Shown: one piece after another, positions 23,945 through 35,808 of the stretch
Numbering within the stretch: position 1 is the first letter of the stretch
Layout of the letters: each line of letters opens with the position of its first letter
Assembly (NCBI GenBank): GCA_949752795.1
Contig: OX457070.1
Span: 36,919,185-36,983,184, forward strand
From: Hyperoodon ampullatus
Taxonomy: Eukaryota; Chordata; Mammalia; Artiodactyla; Ziphiidae
DNA: 64,000 nucleotides
Direction of reading: 5' to 3'
Translations under genes and position numbers: made by a program
The notes under the pieces: model-generated
What the model was told of the DNA's origin: nothing
The model's input: the letters and a program-made list of their open reading frames with translations, nothing else
The model's database searches: none

Positions 23945-25352
23945 GAAGGCCTTACACCATATATAAAAATTAAATCAAAATGGATCAAAGACCTAAACAT
24001 AAGAGTTAAAACTATAAAACTCTTAGAAAAAAACAGGGGAAAAGTTTCATGACAGTGGATTTGGTAATTATTTCTTGGTCATGATACTAAAAGCACAGGA
24101 AACTAAAGAATAAATAGATATATTGGACTACATCAAAATTAAAATTTTTTGTGCATCCAAGGATATTATCTAGAGAGTGAAAAGACAACCCACAGAATGC
24201 AAAAGAGTATTTGTAAATCATATATATGATAAGTGATTGATATCCAGAATATATAAAGAACTCCTATAACTCAACAACAACAAACAACCAGATTAAAAAA
24301 CAGGCAAACGACTTGAGTAGACATTTCTCCAAAGAAGATACACAAATTACCAATAAGCACATGAAAAGATGCTCAACATCACTAATCATTAGGGAATGTT
24401 CACATCCATTAGGATGGCAATTAAAAAAAAAAAAAGGAAGGAAGGAAATAACAGATGTTGATGAGGATGTGCAGAAATTAGAACCCTCACACATTGCTGA
24501 AAAGGATATAAAGTGGTTGCAGCCACTGTGGAAAACAGTTTTGCAGTTCCTCAAAAACTTAAACATAAAATTACCATATACTCTCACAATTCTACTCCTA
24601 GGTATACACCCTATGCAGGGAATCAAACTGATATTTGTACACCATGTCCACAGTAACATTATTCACAAAAACCAAAAGATGGAAACAACTCAAATGTCCA
24701 TCAACAGATTAATGGATAAATAAAGTGTGGTATATACATACAGTGAAATATTATTCAGCCTTAAAAAGCATTGAGGGCTTCCCTGGTGGCGCAGTGGTTG
24801 GGGGTCCGCCTGCCAGCACGCGGGGTGTGGGTTCGTGCCCCGGTCCGGGAGGATCCCGCGTGCCGTGGAGCAGCTGGGCCCGTGGGCCGTGGCCGCTGGG
24901 CCTGCACGTCCGGAGCCTGTGCTCCGCGGCAGGGGGGGCCACAGCGGTGAGGGGCCCGTGTGCCGCAAAAAAAAAAAAAAAAAAAAAGCATTGAAATTCT
25001 GAGACAATGCTACAAAATGGATCAATCTTAAGACATTATGCAAAGCGAAATAAGCCAGACACAAAAGGGCAATTATTGTGTGATTCCACTTACATGAGGT
25101 ACCTAGTAGAACAGTCAAATTCAAAGACACAGAAGGTAGATAGAGATTACCAGGGGCCAGAGAGAGGTGACAAAGGGGAGTTATTGTTTAATGGGTGCAG
25201 AGTTCCTGTTTGGGATAATAAAAAAGTTCTAGACATAGAGAGTGGTGATGGTTACACAACACTGTGAATATACTTAATACCACTGAACTATGCACTTAAA
25301 AATGATTAAATGGTAAATTTTATGTATGTATAGTTTACATAATAAAAAAAAG
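23945..25352 (+). mobile_element. L1 ORF2 3' end and 3' UTR, split by a SINE
   Basis: From 'caaaatggatcaaagaccta' through 'ggtatacaccctatgcaggg', and after the SINE 'caaagcgaaataagccagac' to an A-rich end, this is the distal 1.2 kb of an old L1. The open frame at 24,313-24,723 is L1 ORF2 read with errors and is not a gene. Confidence 0.88.
24775..24982 (+). mobile_element. CHR-2-type SINE inside L1, GC-rich
   Basis: It begins 'gggcttccctggtggcgcag' and ends in a long A-tail. AAAAAGCATTGA (24,763 and 24,983) is duplicated. Many CpGs remain undecayed (for example 'cccgcgtgccg'), which suggests a young copy. Confidence 0.96.
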
Positions 25353-25851
25353 TGCTAAGAATGGGCTTGGGTCAGAGGCCTTCATCTTGGCAGTAGAGCA
25401 GCATACATGGAATGAAGCCCACAGCCCACCAGCCAGTACACAAATACTAGACAAACACAAGCAGTTTCAACATTTCTGGGCAGGATACACTGTCACCCTG
25501 AGTTTAGCACAAAAATTGTTTCCAAATCCTCTTAAGGCTTGGTTTCCTGGCTTCCTCTCAAGCACCCCAACTGTCCACAAGAATAGAACCAAAGAGCCTG
25601 AATGGTAACAATCTGAAAGAAGTCCAACACCAGGGGCTGCCTATTGGCAGGATATTAGTCAGAAGCCAAGGACTTCAGCTGTGCTAAAGCCCTCTTCTCA
25701 TAGGTGCAACGAGTTTGCAAAGACAAACACTCATATCTCTACCTCTTTAAATCTTTATATTGAAGCGTAATATACATACAGAAAAGGGTACATCATAAGA
25801 AACAATGAAGTAATAAAATTACTTCAGCACGCCAAATGTTAATTTCTTTTT
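25353..25851. other. intronic DNA, nothing recognised
   Basis: Mostly unclassified. 'tattgaagcgtaatatacat' near 25,760 hints at a small L1M scrap. Confidence 0.45.
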
Positions 25852-26058
25852 TTTTTTTTTTTTTTGCAGTACGCGGGCCTCTCACTGTTGTGGCCTCTCC
25901 CGTTGCAGAGCACAGGCTCCGGACGCGCAGGCTCAGCGGCCATGGCTCACGGGCCTAGCCACTCCACGGCATGTGGGATCTTCCCGGACCGGGACACGAA
26001 CCCGTGTCCCCTGCATTGGCAGGCGGACTCTCAACCACTGCGCCACCAGGGAAGCCCC
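25852..26058 (-). mobile_element. CHR-2-type SINE
   Basis: Antisense full-length copy with GTTAATTTCTTTT at both ends (25,838 and 26,059). Confidence 0.95.
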
Positions 26059-26466
26059 GTTAATTTCTTTTGATTTACTTTTTTCCCCAGAAGAAGGGCT
26101 GGGGAAAAACTCAAGTTGTGTATTAGATGGCCAATTTATCGATAAGACTGTTAAACAAAGACTAGAGTTACCAATTTACACTAACATATTCATGCAAAAA
26201 AAGAGTTGTCCCCAATTCCTCACTTTCTTTCATTTTCTACATCCCTTCCAACCCATCCCAAAGCAACTCATCTACAATACTTGAAGATGTTTCTTCTAAC
26301 TGCTCACTTCTCTCCACATTGACTGTTAAAATTATCTCCATCTTCCTGGCTAATATTATATTACCTGGACCAGTACCATAGTGCCCTCTAAGTGTTCTCT
26401 TGGATTCACTTTTTTCCCTTTTGGCACAATAATGGTTTGTATATCTCTGGGCGTGCCAAATTTTTT

Positions 26467-26784
26467 TTTAATTTATTGTATTTATTTATTTTTGGCTGCA
26501 TTGCTGTGTGTGGGCTTTCTCTAGTTGCGGCGAGCGGGGGCTACTCTTCCTTGCGGTGCGTGGGCTTCTCCCATTGCAGTGGTTTCTCTTGTTGTGGAGC
26601 ACGGGCTCTAGGCGTGCGGGTTTCAGTAGTTGTGGCACACGAGGTCCAGAGTGCAGGCTCAGTAGTTGTGGCGCACGGGCTTAGTTGCTCCGTGGCATGT
26701 GGGATCTTCCCAGACCAGGGATTGAACCCATGTCCGCTGCATTGGCAGGCAGATTGTTAAACACTGCGTCACCAGGGAAGCCCC
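26467..26784 (-). mobile_element. CHR-1-type SINE
   Basis: Antisense long-form copy flanked by TGGGCGTGCCAAATTTT and TGGGCTTGCCAAATTTT. It shows one small deletion in the body. Confidence 0.95.
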
Positions 26785-27185
26785 TGGGCTTGCCAAATTT
26801 TGAAACATGTTACAATAAAATTTAAAAAGGAAGGAGATTGTCATAATTGTGGGAAAGAGGTAAAAATGTGGAATGAAGATTGTCAGAAGTCCACGTAACC
26901 CCATTTTGAAGTGGAGTATTAATTTTGGCTCTGTTCATTCTGTATACCTAACCTTGTTAACAGAATGAGGATGAAGTTTTGGGGTTTTTCTGTTTTTACC
27001 TTGAGGCCCCATTTTACCTAACTACTACCACACAGAGATTTGTAAGCAAAAGAGAATAGCTTTTAACGTGCAAAAAAACAGTTCCAACCACAGTGATTTT
27101 TTTTAATAAGTTCTCGGTATCATGGCTTCACTCTTGATTATATTATTCATCCTTCACACATGCATCAGGGATCCTATGAGGACAT
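26785..27185. other. intronic DNA, nothing recognised
   Basis: Unclassified sequence. Confidence 0.5.
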
Positions 27186-27440
27186 AAATCACATTGCATC
27201 AGTCCCTTGTTTGAAGCCCTCCAATGGTTCCCTATTATACTTAGAATAAAAATTCAGATTTCCTACCAAGGCCAACTTCTTGCCTTTGCTGTTCCCTCTG
27301 CAAGTATTTTGTGCTCTCAGACCAGCTTGCCTCCTTAGAGAAGACTTCCCTCTCTCAAATGAAAGCAAAAGCCCTTTTTTTAAAGGCTTTTAAATAATTT
27401 TTAACATCTCCTCCAGTGAGCCTGATATCCAGTGATGCTG
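27186..27440 (+). repeat. L2 LINE remnant
   Basis: 'ttgaagccctccaatggttc', 'ttagaataaaaattcagatt' and 'gaagacttccctctctcaaa' match the region of L2 just before its 3' end. Confidence 0.65.
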
Positions 27441-27554
27441 AGAACCACTGTAGTAAATGAGTCTTGCTTTTGCTTACAATGATTTTTCTGCCAATTTACT
27501 TCTTGGTACCTGTTACCACCTGTGGATTAAGAAACTGGAAAACCAACATGTTGG

Positions 27555-28023
27555 AAGTGGAGGAAGGAAAGAAGGAAGGGAGGGAGGGAGGGAGGAGAAA
27601 GAGAGAGAGGAAGAGAGGAAGGGACAGAAGGAGAGGGAGGGAAGGAAAGAGGGGGAGAGGGAGGGAGGGAGGGAAGGAGGGAGGAAGAAAGAGAAGGAGA
27701 GAACGAAAGAAAGAGAGAGGGAGGAGGAAGGGAGGAAACAGGGAAGAAGAAAGGAAGGAAGGAAAGAAGGAATGAAGGGAGGGAGGGAGGGAAGGAAGGA
27801 AGGAACGAACGAATGAACAAACGGAGGGAGGGAGGGAGGGAAGGAAGGAAGGAAGGAACGAACGAACGAACGGAGGGAGGGAGGGAGGGAAGGAAGGAAG
27901 GAACGAACGAACGAACGAACGGAGGGAGGGAGGGAGGGAAGGAAGGAAGGAAGGAAGGAAGAGGGGAAGGGAGGAAGGGAGGAAGGGAGGAAGGGAGGAA
28001 GGAAGGAAGGGAGGAAGGGAAGG
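27555..28023. repeat. 460-bp purine tract (GGAA/GGGA/GAAC)n
   Basis: The plus strand is almost entirely purine, built of GGAA, GGGA and GAAAG units. Within 27,773-27,970, blocks of GGAG, GGAA and AACG recur as a 49-bp unit: the CGGAGG junction appears at 27,822, 27,871 and 27,920. Long open frames on the minus strand (27,496-28,074 in three phases) are simply stop-free pyrimidine sequence rich in Pro, Ser, Leu and Phe, and are not genes. Confidence 0.97.
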
Positions 28024-28189
28024 ACAACCTGTACTAATCCAGTGCCAAAGGTCACACCTATGTGCTAAACACAATGGTTATGTTCATAAACTCTAGAGAA
28101 GTCATACTACCTGTACGAACTTTTTTGTTTTTCTTAGTTCATGACATTTAACTCTGAATCAGAGTTGAAATCAGAGAAACCAAATGCAA

Positions 28190-28422
28190 ATGTACCTCCT
28201 TAGAGCTGCCTTCCTCAGCTTCCTGGGTAAGGAGAGCCATTTCCTCTTCTGAGCTTTGATAAGGCTCTTCAGTCTCTGATACACTTTCTTACACTAATTA
28301 CTACTATTTTTTGTTTACTGTCAGCTCCTTAGGATAAGAGGCTTGGCCGTATTGTTCACTGATACATCCTCAACACCTACACAGTGCATGATACATGGTA
28401 GATGCTTAGTAAAATAGTGAAT
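28190..28422 (+). repeat. L2 LINE 3' end
   Basis: 'tcagctccttaggataagag', 'tatcctcaacacctacac'-like text and 'tggtagatgcttagtaaaat' are the L2 3' end. With the fragment at 27,186 this may be one L2 whose middle was displaced by the purine tract. Confidence 0.62.
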
Positions 28423-28639
28423 TATATGATTCATTTATTCATTCAACAACTATTTCCTGAATATCATGTGCCAAGCAGCATCCTAGACTTTGAGAATACA
28501 GCTGTGAACAAAACAGCAATAATCCTCATCCCATTACATGCTAATGTGGAGCACAGACAAGATTAATAATTACAATAAAATATACAGCATGGTAGATAGT
28601 CATAAGTGCCAAGAAGAAAAAACAAAGCAGAAAAAAACT

Positions 28640-29090
28640 AATCTATGATGATAAAAGGTAGATCAGTGGTTGTCTAGGAACTGTGCTGGAGAGAGAGAGA
28701 TGGATTGTACAGGGGAAGAGAGAGACTTTTTTTTTTTCTTGCAGTACGCGGGCCTCTCACCGCTGCGGCCTCTCCCGCCGCGGGGCACAGGCTCTGGACG
28801 CGCAGGCTCAGCGGCCATGGCTCACGGGCCCAGCCGCTCTGCGGCATGCGGGATCCTCCCGGACCAGGGCACGAACCCGCGTCCCCCACATCGCCAGGCG
28901 GACTCCCAACCACTGTGCCACCAGGGAAGCCCAAGAGGGAGACTTTTAAGGGATGATGAACACATTCTGTCACTTGACTGCCATGGTGGTTTCACAAGTG
29001 TATATACCAGCCAAAATTAATCAAATTGGACACTTCAAATTGATACAGTTTATTGTATGGAAATTGTAGCTCAATAAAGTTTTCAAAAAT
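28640..29090 (+). repeat. L1M 3' end, split by a SINE
   Basis: 'gatcagtggttgtctaggaa', 'cttgactgccatggtggttt' and 'gtagctcaataaagttttca' are an L1M 3' UTR and polyadenylation region. A CHR-2 SINE divides it. Confidence 0.7.
28733..28932 (-). mobile_element. CHR-2-type SINE inside L1M
   Basis: CpG-rich antisense copy flanked by AAGAGAGAGACTTTT and AAGAGGGAGACTTTT. Intact CpGs such as 'ccgccgcgg' suggest modest age. Confidence 0.95.
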
Positions 29091-29856
29091 TAAAGCAGAA
29101 AGTGGAGGACTAAACTTTTAGAGAGGTGGTCAGTGAAAGCATTATTGAGAAGGTGAATTTTTTTAAAAAGACCTCAGGAAAGTGAAAAGGCTAAATCTAT
29201 AAATATGTGAGTGAAGACCAATCCAGAGAGAGGGAACAGCAAATGCACAGACTCTAAAGAGGGAGCACACAGCACGATCCATGAATCAGCAATCAGCATG
29301 GGTCTAGCTAGAGCAGACTGAGCAAGGGAGAAAGCTATTAATCTGATTGTGAAAGGAAGCCCCTAGAGTGAGATGAGAGCCATGAATACATTAACTGACT
29401 TAGGCTTTAACAGAGTCACTCTGTTGACACACTGCTGTGTGTTGACAATAGGCTAAAGAGCAGATGCAGAGAGGTCAGTTAGGAGAATGTTATTATAATC
29501 TAGGAGAGAAGTAATGGTGATCTGAACAGAGTAGAGGGGAGTGGTGAAAAGTAATCAAATTAAACCCAACAAGATTTGATGATGAACTAGATGTGGGCAT
29601 GAGAAAAAGAGGATATGAACTGGAAGAATGGAGGTACCACTGACTGAGATGATAAAAAATATAGGAGGAACAAATATGGGAGGCAAAGAAGGAGCTTAGT
29701 CTGGGGCATATTCCATTTTTTGATACCTTTTTCACATTTAAATAGAGTTCTCAAGTATGTCATAAGTATATACCTGGAATTTAAGGGAGAAATCCAGTTT
29801 GGAGATATAAATTTGGGAGTTGTTAGGCTATAGATAGTATTTAAATCCATAGAACT

Positions 29857-30199
29857 GGGACTTCCCTGGTGGCGCAGTGGTTAAGAATCCGCCTCCCGAT
29901 GCAGGGGGCACAGGTTCGAGCCCTAGTCTGGGAAGATCCCACATGCCGCAGAGCAATTAAGCCTGTGTGCCACAACTACTGAGCCTGCGCTCTAGAACCT
30001 GAGAGCCACAACTACTGAAGCCCACGCGCCGAGAGCCCATGCTCCACTACAAGAGAAGCCACCACAATGAGAAGCCCACGCACCGCAACAAAGAGTAGCC
30101 CCCACTTGCCGCAACTAGAGAAACCCCGCGCGTAGCAATGAAGACCCAATGTAGCCAAAAATAAATAAATAAAATAAATTAAAACAAACAAACAAAAAA
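29857..30199 (+). mobile_element. CHR-1-type SINE inside L2
   Basis: Full-length copy beginning 'gggacttccctggtggcgca' and ending in (TAAA)n and (CAAA)n tails. L2 sequence continues across it. Confidence 0.95.
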
Positions 30200-30480
30200 C
30201 TAAATGAGATCACCTAGGAAGTGTGTTGGAGATAGGGAAGAAAACAGGACCAAAGACTTAAGCCCAGGGACACTCCAACATTGAGAAGTGGGGTAGATGA
30301 GAAAGAACCAGCAAAAAAAAGAGATATGAAAAGGGAAAAAAAAGGAACGGACTAGAAAATTAGGGGGAAAATTAGGCAAATGTGGTGTCCTGGAAGACAA
30401 GTGTTTCAAAGAAAAGAGAAGTCAAGTATGTCAAATGTTGCTCATGGATCAAGTCTCAAAAGGCTGTCATTTAAGACCAA

Positions 30481-31187
30481 AATAAATGCAAAATCATTAT
30501 ATAAATTTTTGAACAGAGGCTTGGTTAAGAAAACCAAGCATATTAATAGTAGAGCATTCTAATCTTAATACATCAAAAATATTAAGTACCACTTATTATT
30601 ACACAATTCTTACATAAAACATACCCCCAAATGTCTACTTTTTAATGGGTAAATTATCAACCACTGAAAAGTTCTGATTTTAATTGTTTCAAAACTAGAT
30701 GACCACTTACATTTTTTCCCCACTAGCTATTACCTATTCTCTGTTATGTAAATATTCATTCTAATTAGTAACGTTAAAAGTTTTTTAGCATCTTTTTCTC
30801 TTTTGTAAAACATTTCCTTCGTACAAGGTATTTTTTGTAAATAGTTAATTCAGAGTTATTCAGAATTTAAATATTAAGTTGTGGATCTCCATGTTTGTTT
30901 TTTAGCAAAAAATGAACACAATGAAAATCACAATGGCTTTCAAGAAGGACCAAATTTTTATTCTATTTATTTTCTGTGTTGTTATAGACTTTAGGCACTG
31001 TCCTTCTACAAATTATATCTTGGAACTGTAAGTTTAGGACCACAACTTTAGAAAACAAACTATTATGAAACACATCTTTGAGCTACAAAAAAGGGTTGAC
31101 CCATTCAGAATTAAAGTTTAAATAAACTCAATGTTCAAAACCTGATATAAAATATAAAATGGAAAATTCCTTTATTTAAAAAAAAGT
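30481..31187. other. intronic DNA, nothing recognised
   Basis: AT-rich unclassified sequence. Confidence 0.5.
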
Positions 31188-31370
31188 GGGACTTCCCAGG
31201 TGGCACAGTGGCTAGGACTCCGCACTCCCAATGCAGGGGGCCTGGGTTCGATCCCTGGTCAGGGAACTAGATCCCACATGCATGCTGCAACTAAGAGTTT
31301 GCATGCCACAGCTTAGGAGTCCACCTGCAGCAACTAAGAACCGGTGCAACCAAATAAATTAATTAATTTA
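31188..31370 (+). mobile_element. short CHR-related SINE
   Basis: 'gggacttcccaggtggcaca' to 'ggtgcaaccaaataaatt', about 180 bp, of the compact subfamily. Similar A-rich sequence (TTAAAAAAAAGT) lies at both ends. Confidence 0.92.
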
Positions 31371-32339
31371 AAAAAAAGTCTTCTAAACTGATTTAAGCAT
31401 CCTCAAGCTGTTAAATTTCATCAATCTGTACTGACAAAGGGTGGTTTGTTTATTAGATTAGCTTGACTAATTTCTCTGGAGGCTTTCCTTTATTACATTG
31501 TTAAAAGTGAAAATCCAACCTTAAAAACAAGAATTATCAGAAATAGACGAAGCATTACAGCGTGTATAACCAAATAAGATTATCTAAACTTTCCTCCATA
31601 GCTACTGAGAATAAAGCAACATGATCTCAAAACGGTGAGTAAGTGTTAATAAAATAAAATGGCATTTTATTTACTCTATAACCCATCTTTACAAATTTTC
31701 CCATATATTGGTACACATATAAATTTATGTATGTATGTAAGAGAGAAAGGGCATGAGAAAGAGAATGTGCTTTAAATTTTGCTTCTTCTATGACACAAAG
31801 CAGGGAGTTGTGGTGGCTCTACTCCGGCTTATGAAGCTACAATGCTACGTAAGAGAGCTCAGCATAAACTGATTATTAATCACAGGTTTTAGCAGGTTCT
31901 TATTCCTTACCACCAGAATTATACAAGGAGATCAGTGTACCTTGTTGTAGAAGGAATTGTGGAAATTAAAAACAAGTGATTACTTTCTTTTGAGATTAGA
32001 TGTTTACCTGTGTTTTGGACAAAATGCTGGCCTTTTAATCCAGAGCCTAACCTGTCTTGATCCTAGAAATCAGAGTGTGTCTACCATTGTATATACTCTT
32101 TTTTTTTAACCATTGTATATAGTTTCTTGATATGTGATATTCTGTAATCTAACTGCTTGAAAATGACAGAGTTGAGCATATGATCAGTTGGCCAGAAAAA
32201 AATTATATCAGTAAAGGTAGATTCTATCTTCTTCCCTCTGTCTGCTGAAAACACAACCCAAAACTAGAGGAGTTTTGGTACACTAAAACTTAAGTCTAGA
32301 AAAGGCAATAACATTATTCATTGTTTTAAAAAGACAATA
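31371..32339. other. intronic DNA, nothing recognised
   Basis: No recognisable element. A T8 run is at about 32,100. Confidence 0.5.
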
Positions 32340-32530
32340 TGGACTTCCCTGGTGGTCCAGTGGGTAAGACTCTGCACTCCCAATGCAGGGGGCCTGGGTT
32401 TGATCCCTGGTTGGGGAACTAGATCCTATATGCATGCCGCAACTAAGAGTTTGCATGCCACAATTAAAGATCCTGCATGCCACAACTAAGACCAGTGCAG
32501 CCAAAATAAATATTTTAAAAAAATAAAAAT
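32340..32530 (+). mobile_element. short CHR-related SINE
   Basis: Same compact subfamily and same strand as the copy 1 kb to its left. It is flanked by AAAAAGACAATA copies. Confidence 0.93.
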
Positions 32531-33568
32531 AAAAAAGACAATAAAGAAACAGAGATTTATATTTCAGGATCTCTACAGGCAGGGAATCTCTAAATGCTTA
32601 TGAAAGAACAATTCAGCAGAAGAAAGAAGAAATAATTTACTACTAAATGGTTTAGCATGGAAGCTGTGGCTAAATGTTTCCTCACAAAACATCTTACTGG
32701 TTTTGAAAAACAAGAAGTCACAAAAGAAAAACCAACATGTCTTTATAAAATGCCAAAATTCAGTCTCAAAAAAAGAGAAATAACCATGTATGAGACTCTA
32801 CTAAGCATATAAATTATCTCCCCAAAAGTTACTGCTTAAAAAAAGAAAACACTCTATGAGAATTTCTATTTAAGTTCCAGGAAAGGAAAACAGTGGTATT
32901 AATGAAGTAAGCAGAACAATAAAACTTCCCTAAAGACACATGCCAGATTGCAACAGTCCTCAAGGCTTAGGTCCCTCAGTGATTTATGATCAAATACGAA
33001 AGGATCTCAATTATACGAGTAAAACACTGATGTTCTTCCCTTTGGACAAGAAATGTTCACCACAGAGTTTTCTGTGTACTTTTATAACTGAATTCATGCT
33101 TTATTCTTGCAAAAATTTTATTTCTGTTGAAGAAAAACATTCACTACAAGAAAGGTATTTAGGTCACTAGTGCATAGTCATTTTCTCTAGCTTTACGTAT
33201 TTCCATAAATATATACTGCCTTAGTTACTTCTCTATTACTTTGCCTTCCTCATATCCCAAAGGCATTATATATTGTGGTTAATAAGAAAAAAAAGTTAAT
33301 GCATGCACTTGGCTGCCAATTGTCAAATGCACTTTTTGGACCAAAGAAAGAAGTAATGCAGACAAACTGAGCAGGAGAGAGAAATTTAAATAGAGAGGGA
33401 AAGATAGAAAAAACCTACCACATCTAGTGTATGAATAAATAGTCCCCAAGCACTTCATAAATTATGGCAAGTAGAAGTAATATGCCAACATATACTGAAT
33501 TCTCACTGTAAAAATTTAATAACAAGCTATATTAACATTTCAAGTCAGAGTAGTTGGCACCTTTAACA
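32531..33568. other. intronic DNA, nothing recognised
   Basis: The 76-codon frame at 32,940-33,170 lacks any motif and is taken as chance. Confidence 0.5.
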
Positions 33569-33907
33569 CAGTGGTTCTCAACCTTGGATGAATACTGAAA
33601 TCACCAGTTTTTAGTTGTTGTGTTCTTTTTTTTTTTGGCCACACCGCGTGGCATGCGGGATCTTAGTTCCCCGACCAGGGATTGAACCCGTGCCCCCTGC
33701 AGAAGAAGTGTGGAGTCTTAACCACTGGACCACCAGGTAAGTCCCCCTACCCTTGTTTTTTTTTTAATCACCAGTTTTAAAGAATACTGATGCCCAGGTC
33801 CCATCCCCACAGATTCTTACTTAACTGGTCTGAAGTACGTCCAGAGCATGAAAATTTTTAAAGCTCCAAAAGTGATTCTTATGTGTAGCCATGATTGAGA
33901 ACCACTG
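33569..33907 (+). mobile_element. MER5A (hAT-Charlie) transposon, SINE-interrupted
   Basis: Perfect 13-bp terminal inverted repeats CAGTGGTTCTCAA lie at 33,569-33,581 and, inverted, at 33,895-33,907. The interior reads like MER5A ('gatgcccaggtcccatcccc'). The 8-bp flanks CTTTAACA and ATTTAAAA agree at six positions, as expected for an old hAT target duplication. It is non-coding and is split by a SINE. Confidence 0.9.
33626..33744 (-). mobile_element. short CHR-related SINE inside MER5A
   Basis: 'ggccacaccgcgtggcatgc' to 'ggaccaccaggtaagtcc' is an antisense short SINE of about 120 bp. The MER5A phrase 'atcaccagttt' occurs on both sides of the insertion. Confidence 0.9.
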
Positions 33908-34339
33908 ATTTAAAATGACAGAAATTGAAGACAGTAATTTAGTTGTTGGGGTACATGGACACACACACCCCAGAGTTCAAAAAACTTGCTCATTCTTCTT
34001 GGAAGCAACCTCTTAATATCCTAGAATCATTAATTCTCTCACAAGCTCATCCAATGACAGCAGTGTAAAAATAAATTTGCCTTTGTTGCCTATACGTGTT
34101 CTAAAAACTGCTAAGTTGATTTAGTAGAGTATTTCATAAATAACATTCACCTAGAAGCTGACAGAAGTACTAACCAAGGATCCAGGCCTCACAAAAACAT
34201 TTCCGGTAGGATCTGGGTTGTATATTTTACTGCCAGCCTAGGTTCTATTACAGTTTACTTCTTTCTTTACAACTTTTCTTGACTTAAGAATATATTTGCG
34301 TTCAAAGGATTTTGTGGGTTAAAGTGCATTTTCAATCAT
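33908..34339. other. intronic DNA, nothing recognised
   Basis: Unclassified. Confidence 0.5.
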
Positions 34340-34745
34340 TTTCACAGTGACCATTTTCTTTACAACTTTGAAGTATAAGTAATGTACAATAAACTGCATA
34401 TCTAAAGCATGCAATTTCATAAGTTTTGACATACATATATTTACATCCATAAAACAGCTGCCACAATGAACATAAACATTTTTTCACACTTAAAAATTTT
34501 CATGCACCCCTCTGTAATCTAATCTATTCCTCCCTCTACTCTTATGCCCAGGCATCTGCTTTCTGTCACTATAGATTACGTTGCATTTTCTAGGATTTTA
34601 TATGAGTAGAATCATACATTATGTTAAAAAAAGCTTTTATCTGGCTTACTTCACTCAGCAAATGATTTCGAGATTCAACCATTTTGTTGCGTATATCAAA
34701 AGTTCTTTCCTTCTTATTGCTGAGTGATATTCCTATCAACGCTCA
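34340..34745 (-). repeat. old L1M fragment
   Basis: 'cttactcttatgcccagg'-like text, 'tttctgtcactatagattac', 'tatatgagtagaatcataca' and 'ctggcttacttcactcagca' correspond to antisense L1M 3' sequence. Confidence 0.65.
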
Positions 34746-34885
34746 TGATTATCGCATTGTATAACCAACATGTTTTATAACCAACATGTTTTCTTGGCAC
34801 AGACTATTGTGAGAAGCTAACAAAAGCTCCTAGATGTTGGTGTCAATGGTTTTTGGAAAAACTAAGTCTGGTAATCCCCATTTTA

Positions 34886-35227
34886 TTTTATTTTTTTAAA
34901 TTTAATTTTATTTATTTATTTATTTATGGCTGCATTGGGTCTTTGTTGCTGCGCTCGGGCTTTCTCTAGTAGCAGAGAGCAGGGGCTACTCTTCGTCGCG
35001 GTGGATGGGCCTCTCACTGTGGTGGCTTCTCTTGTTGCAGAGCACAGACTCTAGGCATGTGGGCTTCAGTAGTTGTGGCTCGCAGGCTCTAGAGCACAGA
35101 CTCAGTAGCTGTGGTGCACGGGCTTAGTTACTCCGCGGCACGTGGGATCTTCCCAGACCAGGGCTCAAACCCATGTCCCCTGCATTGGCAGGCAGACTCC
35201 CAACCACTGCGCCACCAGGGAAGCCCC
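34886..35227 (-). mobile_element. CHR-1-type SINE, full length
   Basis: Antisense copy with an (TTTA)n tail. AATCCCCATTTTA is duplicated on both sides (34,873 and 35,228). Confidence 0.95.
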
Positions 35228-35608
35228 AATCCCCATTTTAGTTCTCACTTTACCACTTATCAGCTATGTTTGAAGCAAGTCACTTATCTGTCACATACAC
35301 CTTCTCTGGAAAATGAGGATATACCACCTCACCTACGTAATTCACCTTAGATGAGTACTCAAGGACTCTCTGACTTCTAAGACCTATTGATTCTATTGAA
35401 ATAGGTAAACCTTCTAAAAAGATAGGAGTGCCCATCTGTTTATATACTGTCTGTGGCTGCTTTTGAGCTGCACCAAGAATGATGAGTACTTGTGACAGAA
35501 ACTGTATAGCTGTCAAGCATAAAACGTCTGTCCTCTCAAAAAAAAGTTTACCAACTTATTCTAAGTAATCATGAAATGTTCCTGAAGCTAGCTAAAAAAT
35601 CATGTGTA
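35228..35608. other. intronic DNA, possible hAT/MER scrap
   Basis: 'tatactgtctgtggctgctt' to 'agtttaccaactt' (about 35,440-35,555) resembles a common mammalian hAT-type interspersed repeat, but I cannot name it. Confidence 0.35.
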
Positions 35609-35808
35609 GGGCTTCCCTGGTGGCGCAGTGGTTGAGAGTCCGCCTGCCGATGCAGGGGACATGGGTTCGTGCCCCGGTCCGGGAGGATCCCACGTGCCAC
35701 GGGGCAGCTGGGCCCGTGGGCCATGGCCGCTGGGCCTGCGCGTCCGGAGCCTGTGCTCCGTGGCGGGGGAGGCCACAGCAGTGAGAGGCCCGCGTACCGC
35801 AAAAAAAA
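35609..35808 (+). mobile_element. CHR-2-type SINE
   Basis: Full-length, CpG-rich copy with a 13-base A-tail. AAAAATCATGTGTA flanks it exactly on both sides, so it is likely a young insertion. Confidence 0.96.

Larger units (their letters stand above)
28428..30480 (-). repeat. L2 LINE, antisense, twice interrupted
   Basis: 'catttattcattcaacaact', 'gagagggaacagcaaatgca', 'cagttaggagaatgttatta', 'ggagatataaatttgggagt' and 'gggacactccaacattgaga' are in the order expected for reverse-oriented L2 ORF2. An L1M end (28,640-29,090) and a CHR-1 SINE (29,857-30,199) were inserted later. No intact frame remains. Confidence 0.7.

Noticed and set aside
24313..24723. 136-codon plus-strand frame
   Set aside because: It is decayed L1 ORF2 and 3' sequence, and adjacent L1 text continues on both sides.
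27496..28074. Three overlapping minus-strand open frames of 166-192 codons
   Set aside because: They are stop-free only because the strand is nearly all pyrimidine. The products are Pro/Ser/Leu/Phe repeats and all three phases are open.
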